Positions 7,730 to 15,613 of a stretch of 21,620 nucleotides of DNA are shown in pieces. Numbering within the stretch: position 1 is the stretch's first letter; each line of letters begins with the position of its first letter. The stretch comes from a virus. Under the pieces are notes generated by a model. The model had not been told where the DNA came from. It did not search any database and worked only from the letters and a program-made list of their open reading frames with translations. A program made the position numbers and the translations under genes. Location of the stretch: positions 1-21,620 of IMG/VR virus record IMGVR_UViG_3300044814_000139; one strand, given 5' to 3'.

Positions 7730-8578
7730 CTAGTGCGTCTGCTGCATCTTCAGCGCGTTGGCCGTCGCGCGCCGCACACGGTCGCTCGAGCCGCCCTCGC
7801 CGTCGAGTCCGGTTTCCCAAGGAGCCTTCTCGCGGTTGGCCGCCGGGCGTGGGGTCAGGAAGTTGGTGGACGGGTGCAGCGGACGCAGGTCCGGGTTGCC
7901 GTACTTGGAAGCGAACTCCGCGGAGACTGTTTCGGTGATTTGTTTACGAAGTTCCGCTTCGTGCGCGTCCGCGATGCGCTTGGTTTGTGCCGCGCGGGCT
8001 TCGTCCACCTTGAAAGTTTCCAGCCAGTACTGCTCGACGGACTTGTTCGCTTTGACAGCGGCGGAACGCAGCTCACGCACTTTGAGAGGTTGCGTGGGGA
8101 AGAGTTGCATGTGCTCCAGCACGATGTCCTGGAGGACGGCGAGTCCGTCTCCGGCGCGTTCGGTCAGGGAGGCGATGTTATCGGTGGTTACGAACTTTGA
8201 AGTGTCGATGGGTTGTGCCTCCTTGGATTTGTCAGGGACAGGAGGCGCATCGAAGTTGTATCCGAGGTCCTTGGCCACGTCGAGCATCCCGCGCTCGTGC
8301 GCCACGCGCAGAGCCGCTTCGGCTTTCGCCGCACGCGCGGATTCGGCGACCATCTTGGATTCCACGGACTTGAACTCTTCATCGTGCTTTTTGAACCAGG
8401 TGTCCACTTCCTCGTGGTACTTGTTGGCTCCGGCCTTGGCGGCCTTGGCTTCGCTATCGAGCCGCACGACAGCTTCTTCCATGCGCTCGTAGGCCCGGCG
8501 CGCAATAGCAGTATCGAGAATCTTGATTTCTTCCTCGGAAGCTCCTTGCGACTTTAGATATTCAGCGTACGTTGCCAT
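7730..8578 (-). CDS. Capsid scaffolding protein
   Basis: A highly charged, Ala/Glu/Lys-rich helical protein of 282 aa. Two adjacent ATGs occur (8581 and 8578); the second is preferred because AAGGAG lies six bases before it and only three before the first. Residues about 1-110 are predicted coiled coil (SEEEIKILDTAIARRAYERM, DSEAKAAKAGANKYHEEVDT). A central helical part follows (residues about 140-215), then a Pro/Arg/Gly-rich C-terminus (RPAANREKAPWETGLDGEGG) ending in a basic helix (RVRRATANALKMQQTH) of the sort scaffolds use to bind the coat protein. It sits directly upstream of the capsid gene (12-base gap). A separate head-maturation protease was not seen; no Ser-protease motif is visible here. 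Confidence 0.75.
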   Translation of the reverse strand: MATYAEYLKSQGASEEEIKILDTAIARRAYERMEEAVVRLDSEAKAAKAGANKYHEEVDTWFKKHDEEFKSVESKMVAESARAAKAEAALRVAHERGMLDVAKDLGYNFDAPPVPDKSKEAQPIDTSKFVTTDNIASLTERAGDGLAVLQDIVLEHMQLFPTQPLKVRELRSAAVKANKSVEQYWLETFKVDEARAAQTKRIADAHEAELRKQITETVSAEFASKYGNPDLRPLHPSTNFLTPRPAANREKAPWETGLDGEGGSSDRVRRATANALKMQQTH

Positions 8579-8588
8579 CATTCACTCC

Positions 8589-8885
8589 TTAACCGCCGCT
8601 TGGGGGCGCCATCGGCTCGCCCGGTGTCTGGTGCTGCATCATGGCTGCGAGCATCTCGCGCATGAGATCGTTGATCTTCGCGACTGTCGGAGCCGCGCTC
8701 GGATACGCCTTGGCCAGCCCGCGAAGCTTCTGCACGATTTCGATCACGTCCTGAGTGCCTTGCTGCATCTGAGGAGAAGGCTGCGGAGGGGCAGGAGACG
8801 CGGCCGCCGGAGCAGTGGGAGTCTGCGGCGGAGTGTTCGAGTCCGGTCCCGGAGGGGGTGTGAGCGCGTTGGATGGGGAAGCCAT
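8589..8885 (-). CDS. Pro-rich small virion-region protein (98 aa)
   Basis: The N-terminal half is low-complexity Pro/Ala/Thr/Ser (ALTPPPGPDSNTPPQTP). The C-terminal half (residues 45-85) is a helix with the sequence DVIEIVQKLRGLAKAYPSAA followed by PTVAKINDLMREMLAAMM. A helix with this pattern is frequent in small proteins encoded next to scaffold genes in uncultured phages, though no name is established to my knowledge. The start at 8885 lies 11 bases after the previous stop and lacks a clear Shine-Dalgarno site, so translation may depend on coupling. Structural or scaffold-accessory role inferred from position. Confidence 0.68.
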   Translation of the reverse strand: MASPSNALTPPPGPDSNTPPQTPTAPAAASPAPPQPSPQMQQGTQDVIEIVQKLRGLAKAYPSAAPTVAKINDLMREMLAAMMQHQTPGEPMAPPSGG

Positions 8886-8896
8886 GCATTGAGGAC

Positions 8897-9061
8897 TTAA
8901 ACTTTCTTGTGCGCTTCCTTGGCGGCTTTCTTGAATCCGCCAGTTTGTAGATGTTCGCCGCGCATGTCGCCAGCGAGAGTGAGCTTCCTGCGTGAGCCGC
9001 CGAGCTTCGCAAGGTTGCCTACAAACCCGCCGCGCTTAGATTTCTTTCCGTAACCTGCCAT
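8897..9061 (-). CDS. Very basic small protein (54 aa)
   Basis: ATG at 9061 is preceded by AAGGAGG, a near-perfect Shine-Dalgarno site, and the frame closes with TAA at 8897. The product starts MAGYGKKSKRGGFVGNLAKL and ends GGFKKAAKEAHKKV. Lys, Arg and Gly dominate; no acidic patch, membrane segment or Cys is present. No family recognised. The charge suggests nucleic-acid binding or a minor internal head component, but that is inference. It is the second gene after the structured 9244-9454 stretch, followed after 11 bases by the Pro-rich gene. Confidence 0.65.
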   Translation of the reverse strand: MAGYGKKSKRGGFVGNLAKLGGSRRKLTLAGDMRGEHLQTGGFKKAAKEAHKKV

Positions 9062-9180
9062 CTGGGGCCTCCTTGGAAATTGAGTGTGGTGGGGACGGTC
9101 TTGCCCAGCCCGCCCCCGCCTGGTTGACCCTGCTCGGGGAATCCTTCGGGGGAAGGACTCGTTTCCGGACGGGGACGCGG
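9062..9180 (-). other. Short non-coding spacer between micro-genes
   Basis: About 120 bases between the 20-aa micro-ORF and the 54-aa gene. Two of the three minus-strand frames are open across it, but no start codon with a ribosome site was found apart from the one at 9061. The AAGGAGG ribosome site of the 54-aa gene is at its end. Nothing else recognisable. Confidence 0.4.
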
Positions 9181-9243
9181 CTACTTTTTGCCGTGCCGCT
9201 TGCCGCGCTTGCGGGAAGCTACGAAACGATCGTTGCTGTTCAT
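9181..9243 (-). CDS. Micro-ORF, 20 aa, Lys/Arg-rich
   Basis: ATG at 9243 has a strong upstream AAAGGAGG site and the frame ends with TAG at 9181. The 20-aa product reads MNSNDRFVASRKRGKRHGKK: half of the residues are Lys, Arg or His. It is the first possible start after the T-run terminator-like element at 9281-9347. It could be a real micro-protein or a leader peptide regulating the genes behind it. The reading frame one base back stays open from here through to the 54-aa gene at 9061 (see findings). Confidence 0.4.
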   Translation of the reverse strand: MNSNDRFVASRKRGKRHGKK

Positions 9244-9280
9244 AGGAGCCTCCTTTCCTTGATAGTGTAAGAGTGAACGT

Positions 9281-9347
9281 AAAAACAAAAAGCCCGCGAC
9301 AACAGCACTTGGAGGTCGGACATCCTCACAAGCGATGCGTCGCGGGC
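9281..9347 (-). terminator. Terminator-like hairpin with long loop and T-run
   Basis: On the minus strand, GCCCGCGAC (9339-9347) pairs perfectly over 9 bp with GTCGCGGGC (9292-9300) and is followed at once by TTTTTGTTTTT (9291-9281). This is the layout of an intrinsic terminator for leftward transcription, but the loop is unusually long (38 bases). The loop can itself fold (GAGG/CCTC stem) or compete with the main stem through GCGA-CGCA-TCGC. That alternative folding suggests attenuation or a structured RNA rather than a simple stop. Confidence 0.6.
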
Positions 9348-9359
9348 CGTCTGGCTGAA

Positions 9360-9387
9360 TCTCCTGCCGGAGAAATTGAGCAGGAGA
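9360..9387 (-). other. Stem-loop upstream of the terminator-like element
   Basis: TCTCCTGC (9360-9367 on the plus strand) and GCAGGAGA (9380-9387) form an 8-bp perfect inverted repeat with a 12-base loop. It lies 12 bases before the terminator-like stem in the direction of leftward transcription, so both would be in the same RNA. Confidence 0.5.
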
Positions 9388-9454
9388 ATCTCATTCACGG
9401 AACCCTGACGATAGTGAGTGGAACAGAGTTAGCGAGAGGCTGTCAAGGATAAAA
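9388..9454. other. Remaining non-coding leader after the portal gene cluster
   Basis: No credible gene. On the minus strand a TTGACA occurs at 9444-9449, but no good -10 lies 16-18 bases beyond it, so a promoter here is possible but unproven. Together with the two stem-loops and the T-run it makes the only gap over 200 bases inside the virion operon. Confidence 0.35.
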
Positions 9455-9652
9455 TTAAGGAGTGTCTACTTTGTGCTCTTCTCGGAAACGGATGGAGCAC
9501 AGCGCTCCTTGAGAAACATCAAGCATGAGCGTGCCTGTGAGACGCGATTCGTGTAGTTCCTGCATTACGTGCTCGAACTGGTGAGGCTGAAAGATGCGCT
9601 CGCGCACGATGTGATTGTTCTCTTTTTCTGGAGTGACGGTGGTGGTGCTCAC
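9455..9652 (-). CDS. Small hypothetical protein (65 aa)
   Basis: Starts with GTG at 9652 in a GTGA overlap with the portal stop, so it is translated by coupling. The product has a polar N-terminus (MSTTTVTPEKENNHIV) and a compact alpha/beta part, RIFQPHQFEHVMQELHESRL then TGTLMLDVSQGALCSIRFRE. The pattern of helix then a beta hairpin (GTLMLDVSQGALCSIRF) looks like a folded small domain. No family recognised. It is the last gene before the structured non-coding stretch. Confidence 0.65.
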   Translation of the reverse strand: MSTTTVTPEKENNHIVRERIFQPHQFEHVMQELHESRLTGTLMLDVSQGALCSIRFREEHKVDTP

Positions 9653-11724
9653 TTGGACTCCGTAATTGTAGAACGCGCGCCGTTGTCCTTTGATTTCAGC
9701 GCAGGTGCCGCTTGCCCCGTCGGAGGCCGTCCTTCTTGTGGCTGCTGTCCTGGCTTTGGCAAGCCTCCTCCAGCGCTATCTCCAGCGCCGCCGCCCAGCG
9801 CTGCTTTTATCTCCATCATGCGCGCAGCGAATTCCAAATCCATTTCCTGTTCCGCTTTCCATCTCTCTAAGATGGTATTGCCAGGGATGCGCCCGTAGCT
9901 GGGAAGATTCCATGACTCAGCGATAGTTTGCGAGTCGATCTTGACTCCCGCCTTCTTTAGCTGCACCAGTCCTAGCTTCATCTGCATCTGGCTCATCTCA
10001 TGGAGAGAGTTCGGCATGATGAAGAATCGCAAGTTGTCCGCAAACACACGCGCGCGCTGAATAGCGTTCGCGGCGGAAGGTGAATCCACCGCCTCGCCGG
10101 GCATGTGCGAGGGGATGAGCTTCGCAGGGTCGTAGTCGAATACTTCCGGAGTCACGCCGTCCGGACCCACGATCTGCATGATGCGCGGAGTGGTGTAGTA
10201 CTGCAGGATGAGGTATTTCACCATCACGCCGAGGTCGCGCATGGGAGGTTCCATCGAACGCGAAAGGTCCTCGATGATCGGCCCAAGCGCTTCGAGCACT
10301 TTTTCCATCTCGTCCATAGAGCCGGACATGCGGGATTTTACCAAGGCCATGGCGTCGCGCACGCCGAGTTGATTATCGAGCGCCCCTTCTAGGTAGGTAA
10401 TCATGGCCATGGATTCCGGAGTTACCTTGGTGAGATATTCCGGGAGCGCGGGTTGCGCCGGAGGGCCTTCGGAACCCTGGCCGTCGTAACCCATGCGGCC
10501 ATCCGGCTGCCAGGGGTCGAAAGCACGCATCTCGTTCATGGAGACCGCGTTAGTATCGAAGGCCATGGAAGGTTTGAGTTGCTGCTTTATTTTGTCCATG
10601 TTGCCGCGAGCGATTGTTTTGATGGCGTCGTTTAGCTCATAGCCTTCGTGCGCGAGCGAGAATCCGAGTGGCTCCCAGGGCCACTCGTCAAGGCAGAAGC
10701 TGACGCCAGGGAACATGCCGTGCCAGTCGAAGCCCGGGCCATCGTACGGGATGCAGTTATCACTAGAAATAAGCAAACGACGGTAGGGGTACAATCTGGC
10801 GTCATTCTCGTCCGCTTTGCGGTAGCGCATTTGATTCGTAGAAGGATCTATTCCAGTGGCGATATCCATGCCTACGGATGGAACATCGTAAGCCCAGGAG
10901 GATCCGGGTTCGCCCATGGGGATTTTATATCCCGTGCGATTGATGGTGAGGTCAATTACGTAGGATTTCCGGATGGGGACGAGCAGGTCAGCGAGCGCGG
11001 TAGAGCCGGAACGAGGAGTCTTGCCGAAGATGCGCTGGAGGACGTTGCCGCGCGAAGACTGCCGGATGCCGTCGGAGGAGTACCAGTAGCGCGAAGCAGT
11101 CGGGCGCAGGAGATGCTGGTAGGACGGGAACATCCCGTGCGCCATCGCCACAGGATACTCGTCGAGAATATGAACGATGTAAGCCGCCTGCCAGTCCCCG
11201 CTGGAAGGGAGTTGATTGGGGACTACGCAGGGGGCGCCATACGTAAGTAACTTTATATCTCCCCTGCCCGTGCCGAACATGTCGCGGCGATAGATAGGAT
11301 GAATCCAGCCACGGCGCGAACAGGCGGCGTACTGGAGGGCTTCTTTGACCGAGCGGTCCGCAAAGGCTTCGAGATACCAAGCGCGCGTCACGCGGTTCAT
11401 CATCTCCGCTTGCTTTTCGTAGGAGGTGTTGTCGGAGTGATAGCCCCACATGGGACGGAGCTTGGCGAGGGCGCCGATCACCTCGCGCATGTTGCGCTTG
11501 AGGCGGTTGGGATTTACTTTGGAGCGATAGTCGGCAGCAGGCGCTCCGGCGGTGTCCAGGCCGGAGATTACGTCGAGCGCGCGGCGGAAGTCGCCCGAGC
11601 CGCGCTGCGATTTGAGCCAGGACTGGCCTTCTTCGACGGACTCGTTGAGGAATCCTAAGCGACGCGACTCGGGAGCCGCGGCGGGCAAACATTGCCATTC
11701 TTTATATTCTGTCTCTTCGGCCAT
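9649..11724 (-). CDS. Portal protein
   Basis: A 691-aa protein following the large-terminase cluster, as expected for a portal. ATG at 11724 shares its A with the preceding gene's TGA (TGATG). Features that fit are an N-terminal polar region, a helical stretch with RNMREVIGALAKLRPMWGYH, a conserved-looking central region (DEWPWEPLGFSLAHEGYELN, then AIKTIARGNMDKIKQQLKPS), a helix with GALDNQLGVRDAMALVKSRM near residue 455, and a long C-terminal crown-like helical part (RMMEIKAALGGG) ending in a Gly/Pro/Gln-rich tail. The length is in the range of large podovirus-type portals. Function: dodecameric ring at one capsid vertex, docking site of the terminase and channel for DNA. Assignment by position, size and style. 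Confidence 0.78.
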   Translation of the reverse strand: MAEETEYKEWQCLPAAAPESRRLGFLNESVEEGQSWLKSQRGSGDFRRALDVISGLDTAGAPAADYRSKVNPNRLKRNMREVIGALAKLRPMWGYHSDNTSYEKQAEMMNRVTRAWYLEAFADRSVKEALQYAACSRRGWIHPIYRRDMFGTGRGDIKLLTYGAPCVVPNQLPSSGDWQAAYIVHILDEYPVAMAHGMFPSYQHLLRPTASRYWYSSDGIRQSSRGNVLQRIFGKTPRSGSTALADLLVPIRKSYVIDLTINRTGYKIPMGEPGSSWAYDVPSVGMDIATGIDPSTNQMRYRKADENDARLYPYRRLLISSDNCIPYDGPGFDWHGMFPGVSFCLDEWPWEPLGFSLAHEGYELNDAIKTIARGNMDKIKQQLKPSMAFDTNAVSMNEMRAFDPWQPDGRMGYDGQGSEGPPAQPALPEYLTKVTPESMAMITYLEGALDNQLGVRDAMALVKSRMSGSMDEMEKVLEALGPIIEDLSRSMEPPMRDLGVMVKYLILQYYTTPRIMQIVGPDGVTPEVFDYDPAKLIPSHMPGEAVDSPSAANAIQRARVFADNLRFFIMPNSLHEMSQMQMKLGLVQLKKAGVKIDSQTIAESWNLPSYGRIPGNTILERWKAEQEMDLEFAARMMEIKAALGGGAGDSAGGGLPKPGQQPQEGRPPTGQAAPALKSKDNGARSTITESK

Positions 11725-12221
11725 CAGCTTTTCACGGTGTGCTTCTCGGGATTGAAAGACTCTTCGCCCGCCGGACGGTCCCCGATGTCGTTATGCCTGG
11801 CCCACAGGAACGATTCGCGCTCCAAGAAACGCTGCGCGTAGAGCTTCTTCTTGCGGTCGTCCGAGAGCTGGAGATAGAGGCGGAGGAATTCCTTGTTCCA
11901 CTCGTCGGTTTCCGAGGACGCAATCCGCTGATAGATGCGGTCGCGCAGCTCCTTGCGTTTCGTTTCTAGAAGTTCCATATCCCGCTGTCCCTCGCGCTGC
12001 GCGGCTTCGTATTCCTGATGCTGGAGGATGCGCTCTAGTTTATCCACCGCTGCGAGCGTGTCCGCGTATTCGAGGCGATAGCCGGCTGGAGTGGGACAGG
12101 AGCAGCGGTCGGAGCCTGAGCCTCCGGTGTAGGGCGCGAGGAGGATGTAGCCGGGAGGGTGAGCGGGATCGGTTCCGTTAATAAAAAACCATACTGGTTC
12201 TATCGTTCCCGGCTTTCTCAT
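11724..12221 (-). CDS. Hypothetical protein between terminase and portal (165 aa)
   Basis: ATG at 12221 overlaps the terminase stop by four bases (ATGA), and its TGA overlaps the portal start by one base. The N-terminus is Gly/Pro/Tyr-rich with two Cys (RCSCP, about residues 39-43), a possible small metal or beta element. Residues about 60-145 are a long charged helix, probably coiled coil (KLERILQHQEYEAAQREGQR, then MELLETKRKELRDRIYQRIA). No family recognised. The fixed position between terminase and portal points to a role in packaging or portal assembly, but this is inference. Confidence 0.7.
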   Translation of the reverse strand: MRKPGTIEPVWFFINGTDPAHPPGYILLAPYTGGSGSDRCSCPTPAGYRLEYADTLAAVDKLERILQHQEYEAAQREGQRDMELLETKRKELRDRIYQRIASSETDEWNKEFLRLYLQLSDDRKKKLYAQRFLERESFLWARHNDIGDRPAGEESFNPEKHTVKS

Positions 12222-14425
12222 CTGCTCAAGCGCTCCAGCCTGCCATCACCGTAAATTATATCTTCCAGCGTTGCAATGTTTTTCTGTGACATGTCGCTGG
12301 CGGAGATAACGTTCCCGCGATACGGGGAGAGATCGATAGGAGGCAGAGCGGTCTGTTCCACAAAGCGTTTTTTGGAGCGATTCGCCAGCACGTCGAGGTC
12401 GTGCGGGCAGAAGATCGCCATGGCCGCCGCGAAGATACGATCGTCGTGGGAATCGTCCGCGTGCTCGAGCTTTTCCTTGCCGGAGGAAGTGACGTGCACT
12501 TCAAACTCCTTCATCTCGCCAATGAGCCAAGGAGAGTTGATTTCCGCCCAGCCGTTTTGAGAAGCATGTACGAAGTTGCCGGTTAGCATCGCGCGAGTGT
12601 AGCTGAAAGTGAACCAGCCACGCTTCCCTCCGGTGAGTTTTTGACGCCGGATGCGTTTGACCGAGGAGTCGTAGCGAGCCATGCGATGGAAGTTCGAGTA
12701 GCCCATGCGCGCGAGCTGGAGTTGACAAGTGTCCCCGACCGCGGCGACTTGCTCGATGGATAGGTAAGGCTCCTTCCAGCGGGTGACGCCCGCGGTCATG
12801 TAAGTTTTATAGTACGCGGCGATCGCAAGGACGAAGGCGAATGCTTCCACGTGGTTGACATGCGAGGAAGAGAATTCCGCGCACTGAATGTCCGACTCCC
12901 CGCGCCGACCGGTCGTCCACACGGAGATCACCGTGGAATCCTGGCCTTTGCCTTCGGAGGTGTCCACGCCAATGGAGTAGGAGACGCCAGGACGCGGATG
13001 ATGGAAGATCAGGAGGATGCTGTCCACGTCTTCCGGCTCGGACTCACGCAGCGTCTCAGGACGGAGAGGGATGAGTTCCCAGCGGTAAGTTTCGTTTTTG
13101 CTGGATGTGAATTTGACCGGGACGCGCTCGCGAGTACGGTCGAAATATTCAGGGGCTACTTCGTGTGACTCTTCGATCGACTGACCTGTGAGCGTGAAGC
13201 ATTCGTACTCGCGCTTGCGATGAAGGTTTATGGTCGAGATGGTTTCGTGGCCGAACACGCTCTCGCTTGAACGTTGGAGAGCTTCCTCGTCGTCGCCGGC
13301 CATTTCCTGGAGGAAGACGGATTCGATGTTCTTGGCCTTAGCTTGCTCGTGCTCGACCTCCCAGAACCATTGCTGGTTGATGGGCATACGATAGTTCGCG
13401 CCGAGGTGCTTGGAGAGGAGTTTGTCGGATTTGACGTAGAGTTCCGCTTTCGCGACGTGCAAGCGAGTGTCGCGATGCGGGATCCAGTCCGGAGGAACCG
13501 GACGCATGCGCAGCCAGGTAGAAGTGGGATAGATATCCGTGCCGCAGAACCAAGGAAGGAAGCGGGAACACAGACGCGAACGATGATGCTCCCAGTTCGC
13601 CTTGGCGTGACGGTAGGTATCCGGCCACCAGCCTTTGTCGCCTTCGCCGGTGCCTTCGAGGCAGCCGAACACTCCAGGGGAAGCATGCACGGCCTTAAAG
13701 AGAGAAGATTCGATTTGGTTGACAGGATCGCTGAAGGAAGCGCACTCGGAAAGGTGATAGAGCGTAGGAGTGGTCCCACGAGCGATACCGGAAGTCTGCG
13801 CGCCGTGCTGGAAGCTGACGCCGGATGCCAGGGAGCCGAAGACCAGCATCCCGCGGTCGGATTCGACGCGCCGGGTGTGCGCCGGGACCAGCCAGGGAGG
13901 GCACATGTCATACGCAAGGAATAACATGTTGGCCATCAGGCCGGTTTTGGTTTGGTCTGCGGAGCCGATCACCGCGTTGATGCCGTAGCTGAAGATAATG
14001 CGGTGCGCGATTAGGAGTTCGATGAGCGTCGAGAGGCCGAGCTGACGCGCTTTGAGAATTATCAGCTCGATCGCCACGCGGAGTTCTTCGAGGTCCGCGA
14101 TGATGTCAAAGAGAAGACGCTGCGGCACGCGGAAGCGGAAGCGCTTGATGATGTTCTCTTCCGTTTTTATATACGCGAAACGGGTTAGCCAATAGACAGC
14201 GTCGCATTGGCACAGTAATTGCTGGCTGAGGATGAATTGAGAATCGGCGAGGGATAGATTCTGCGTGGCCTTGGCGCGACCGGTATCGTCGTAGATAAAT
14301 TTTCCCTCGCGAATGAGCCTCGCGTTGAAAGCGTCTACTTCTTCGACGCTAGAGTAAGAGGGAATGAAGCCGAACTCCTCAGCGGCAAGAGCCAGGCGCT
14401 CGGATACTATTTTTTCGCTGTACAC
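12218..14425 (-). CDS. terL: Terminase large subunit (packaging ATPase-nuclease)
   Basis: A 735-aa DNA-packaging motor protein. The N-terminal ATPase has a phage-terminase Walker A-like motif KARQLGLST (residues 125-133) and Walker B TLYHLSE (221-227, with the acidic pair position at E227). The C-terminal RNase H-type nuclease shows its first catalytic Asp in SIGVDTSEG (D488), a middle acidic segment around SIEQVAAVGDT (557-565), and the last acidic cluster HADDSHDDR (655-663). It therefore cuts concatemeric DNA and pumps it into the prohead through the portal. At 735 aa it is longer than typical terminases (about 450-600 aa), with extra sequence in the N-terminal 80 and central 270-440 residues. 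The start is GTG at 14425 in TAGTG, coupled to the upstream gene. High confidence from motifs and context. Confidence 0.93.
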   Translation of the reverse strand: MYSEKIVSERLALAAEEFGFIPSYSSVEEVDAFNARLIREGKFIYDDTGRAKATQNLSLADSQFILSQQLLCQCDAVYWLTRFAYIKTEENIIKRFRFRVPQRLLFDIIADLEELRVAIELIILKARQLGLSTLIELLIAHRIIFSYGINAVIGSADQTKTGLMANMLFLAYDMCPPWLVPAHTRRVESDRGMLVFGSLASGVSFQHGAQTSGIARGTTPTLYHLSECASFSDPVNQIESSLFKAVHASPGVFGCLEGTGEGDKGWWPDTYRHAKANWEHHRSRLCSRFLPWFCGTDIYPTSTWLRMRPVPPDWIPHRDTRLHVAKAELYVKSDKLLSKHLGANYRMPINQQWFWEVEHEQAKAKNIESVFLQEMAGDDEEALQRSSESVFGHETISTINLHRKREYECFTLTGQSIEESHEVAPEYFDRTRERVPVKFTSSKNETYRWELIPLRPETLRESEPEDVDSILLIFHHPRPGVSYSIGVDTSEGKGQDSTVISVWTTGRRGESDIQCAEFSSSHVNHVEAFAFVLAIAAYYKTYMTAGVTRWKEPYLSIEQVAAVGDTCQLQLARMGYSNFHRMARYDSSVKRIRRQKLTGGKRGWFTFSYTRAMLTGNFVHASQNGWAEINSPWLIGEMKEFEVHVTSSGKEKLEHADDSHDDRIFAAAMAIFCPHDLDVLANRSKKRFVEQTALPPIDLSPYRGNVISASDMSQKNIATLEDIIYGDGRLERLSR

Positions 14426-15156
14426 TAAGGAGTCAGCTCTTCCTCTTCTCCATCCTCGTCGTGCGCGGCGATCAGCGCCGCCGCATCCTGAGCGCTGCGT
14501 CCGTGCTCTAAATCCTCATGGGGAAGCACACTTGGAATAATCAGAGAGCCCGTGTCCGCCGGGAGAGCGCGCTGGTCGTTGAAGCGATTAGCCAGGCGAC
14601 GAATAGTCTGTTCAGGCGGGGGAGCTGGAATGGAAGCCGCCTGCGCGGAAGCGGAGGCGTTCTGCGTCAGCGTTATTTGAGTCTTCGCTCCGGACGGCGT
14701 AGGTACAAAGCCAGTGGCTTTGTGAAGCATCTCGACGTAGCGGACGCTGTGCTTGTCCTCGTTGTCGAGCGCGCGCTCGATGGTTGCTTCGACGACTTGC
14801 GGATGCGAGACTGCGGCCATGATGGCGCTGGATTGCATGGAGATGTTGCGGCAGGCTTCGACGATCAAGTGGAAGATGGCAAGAGGGTCGGCGGAGGCGG
14901 CGAGGCAGTACGCTTCGATGGGGATGAGATCGCGCTTGAACTTGGGAAGGGAATAGTAGAGTTCGGTGATCTGACGCGCGACAGGGGACGAGGAGCACTT
15001 GAGGTAATAGTAAGGAGAGACTGGGAGATTGCGCCGCTTGAGATTCCCGGCCAGCATCCGGAGTTGCGAGGCGATGGGAGTTAGCTGGCGCACCTTGGCG
15101 GGATCGATGCCGAGGGCTGCGTAAGCTTCGGCGCGGCGGTTGTCTGCTGGACGCAT
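14425..15156 (-). CDS. Terminase small subunit candidate
   Basis: A 243-aa protein directly upstream of the large terminase, its TAG overlapping the terminase GTG by one base. Mostly helical: PVARQITELYYSLPKFKRDL, SADPLAIFHLIVEACRNISM, SHPQVVEATIERALDNEDKH. A segment with HKATGFVPTPSGAKTQITLT is followed by an Ala/Ser/Pro linker and an acidic tail (HDEDGEEEELTP). The GAKTQI segment before a low-complexity linker, and the position, recall small-terminase-like proteins encoded beside TerL in uncultured phages. No classic helix-turn-helix is obvious, so the function (recognising the packaging site and recruiting TerL) is a moderate inference. Confidence 0.5.
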   Translation of the reverse strand: MRPADNRRAEAYAALGIDPAKVRQLTPIASQLRMLAGNLKRRNLPVSPYYYLKCSSSPVARQITELYYSLPKFKRDLIPIEAYCLAASADPLAIFHLIVEACRNISMQSSAIMAAVSHPQVVEATIERALDNEDKHSVRYVEMLHKATGFVPTPSGAKTQITLTQNASASAQAASIPAPPPEQTIRRLANRFNDQRALPADTGSLIIPSVLPHEDLEHGRSAQDAAALIAAHDEDGEEEELTP

Positions 15157-15159
15157 GAC

Positions 15160-15402
15160 TTAGATTTCATCCCCGGGAATCTCTATCATCTGCGCTTCGC
15201 GCTCCTTTTGATAGCGGCGGTTGACTTCCGCGATGTCCAGCGTGCCGAACTCTGATTTGCGGGGCACGAGAGGAGCGTGCAGGTCGTCCCACTCGGATTG
15301 GTGGAGGGACGCGATTTGTTGCTGCGACGCGGCAATGGACTCTAGAGCTATAACCGCGCGCTTGATAAATGCGAGGTAGCGAAGGTCAGTGGGCCAGTTC
15401 AT
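15160..15402 (-). CDS. Hypothetical protein (80 aa)
   Basis: ATG at 15402 lies one base after the previous gene's TAG, so it is coupled to it. The product is helical and mildly charged: LAFIKRAVIALESIAASQQQ followed by IASLHQSEWDDLHAPLVPRK, then EVNRRYQKEREAQMIEIPGD. The helix near the N-terminus with regular hydrophobic spacing could be a coiled coil. No family recognised. Confidence 0.6.
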   Translation of the reverse strand: MNWPTDLRYLAFIKRAVIALESIAASQQQIASLHQSEWDDLHAPLVPRKSEFGTLDIAEVNRRYQKEREAQMIEIPGDEI

Positions 15403-15403
15403 C

Positions 15404-15613
15404 CTAAACCTTGTTTACAAACCACGCCGTAGGAAGATTCAGCCGGCAGATTTCGTGCATGGCTTCCATTTCTGAGACGAAATGCCGCGCTTGCGAGCGC
15501 GTGTAGGTGACGCCGATCGAGAAAGCGGCGGAGCCGGAGAGCTGGCGAAGCCAGCAAGGTGGGATGCCCAGGAATTCTATCAGGAACGCAACGGGAGCGA
15601 GGACGGCTGACAT
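15404..15613 (-). CDS. Small hypothetical protein with hydrophobic N-terminus (69 aa)
   Basis: ATG at 15613 is preceded by AAGGAG at a suitable distance. Residues 3-22 are hydrophobic (AVLAPVAFLIEFLGIPPCWL), possibly a membrane-associating helix but with a Glu and two Pro inside, so a true transmembrane segment is uncertain. The rest is a mixed helix (ARHFVSEMEAMHEICRL). Only four bases separate it from the 172-aa gene. No family recognised; a membrane role such as a holin is not supported by a clear topology. Confidence 0.55.
   Translation of the reverse strand: MSAVLAPVAFLIEFLGIPPCWLRQLSGSAAFSIGVTYTRSQARHFVSEMEAMHEICRLNLPTAWFVNKV

Noticed and set aside
7758-8492. Plus-strand open frame of 244 codons opposite the scaffold gene
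   Set aside because: Ser/Ala/Arg-rich antisense translation of a coiled-coil gene; no start signal and no domain.
13274-13924. Plus-strand open frame of 216 codons opposite the terminase
   Set aside because: The opposite strand encodes the large terminase with intact motifs; the antisense frame is a by-product of GC-rich codon bias.
15404-15613. Holin from the hydrophobic N-terminus of the 69-aa gene
   Set aside because: The hydrophobic stretch contains Glu and two Pro, there is only one such stretch, and no lysis enzyme gene is adjacent.
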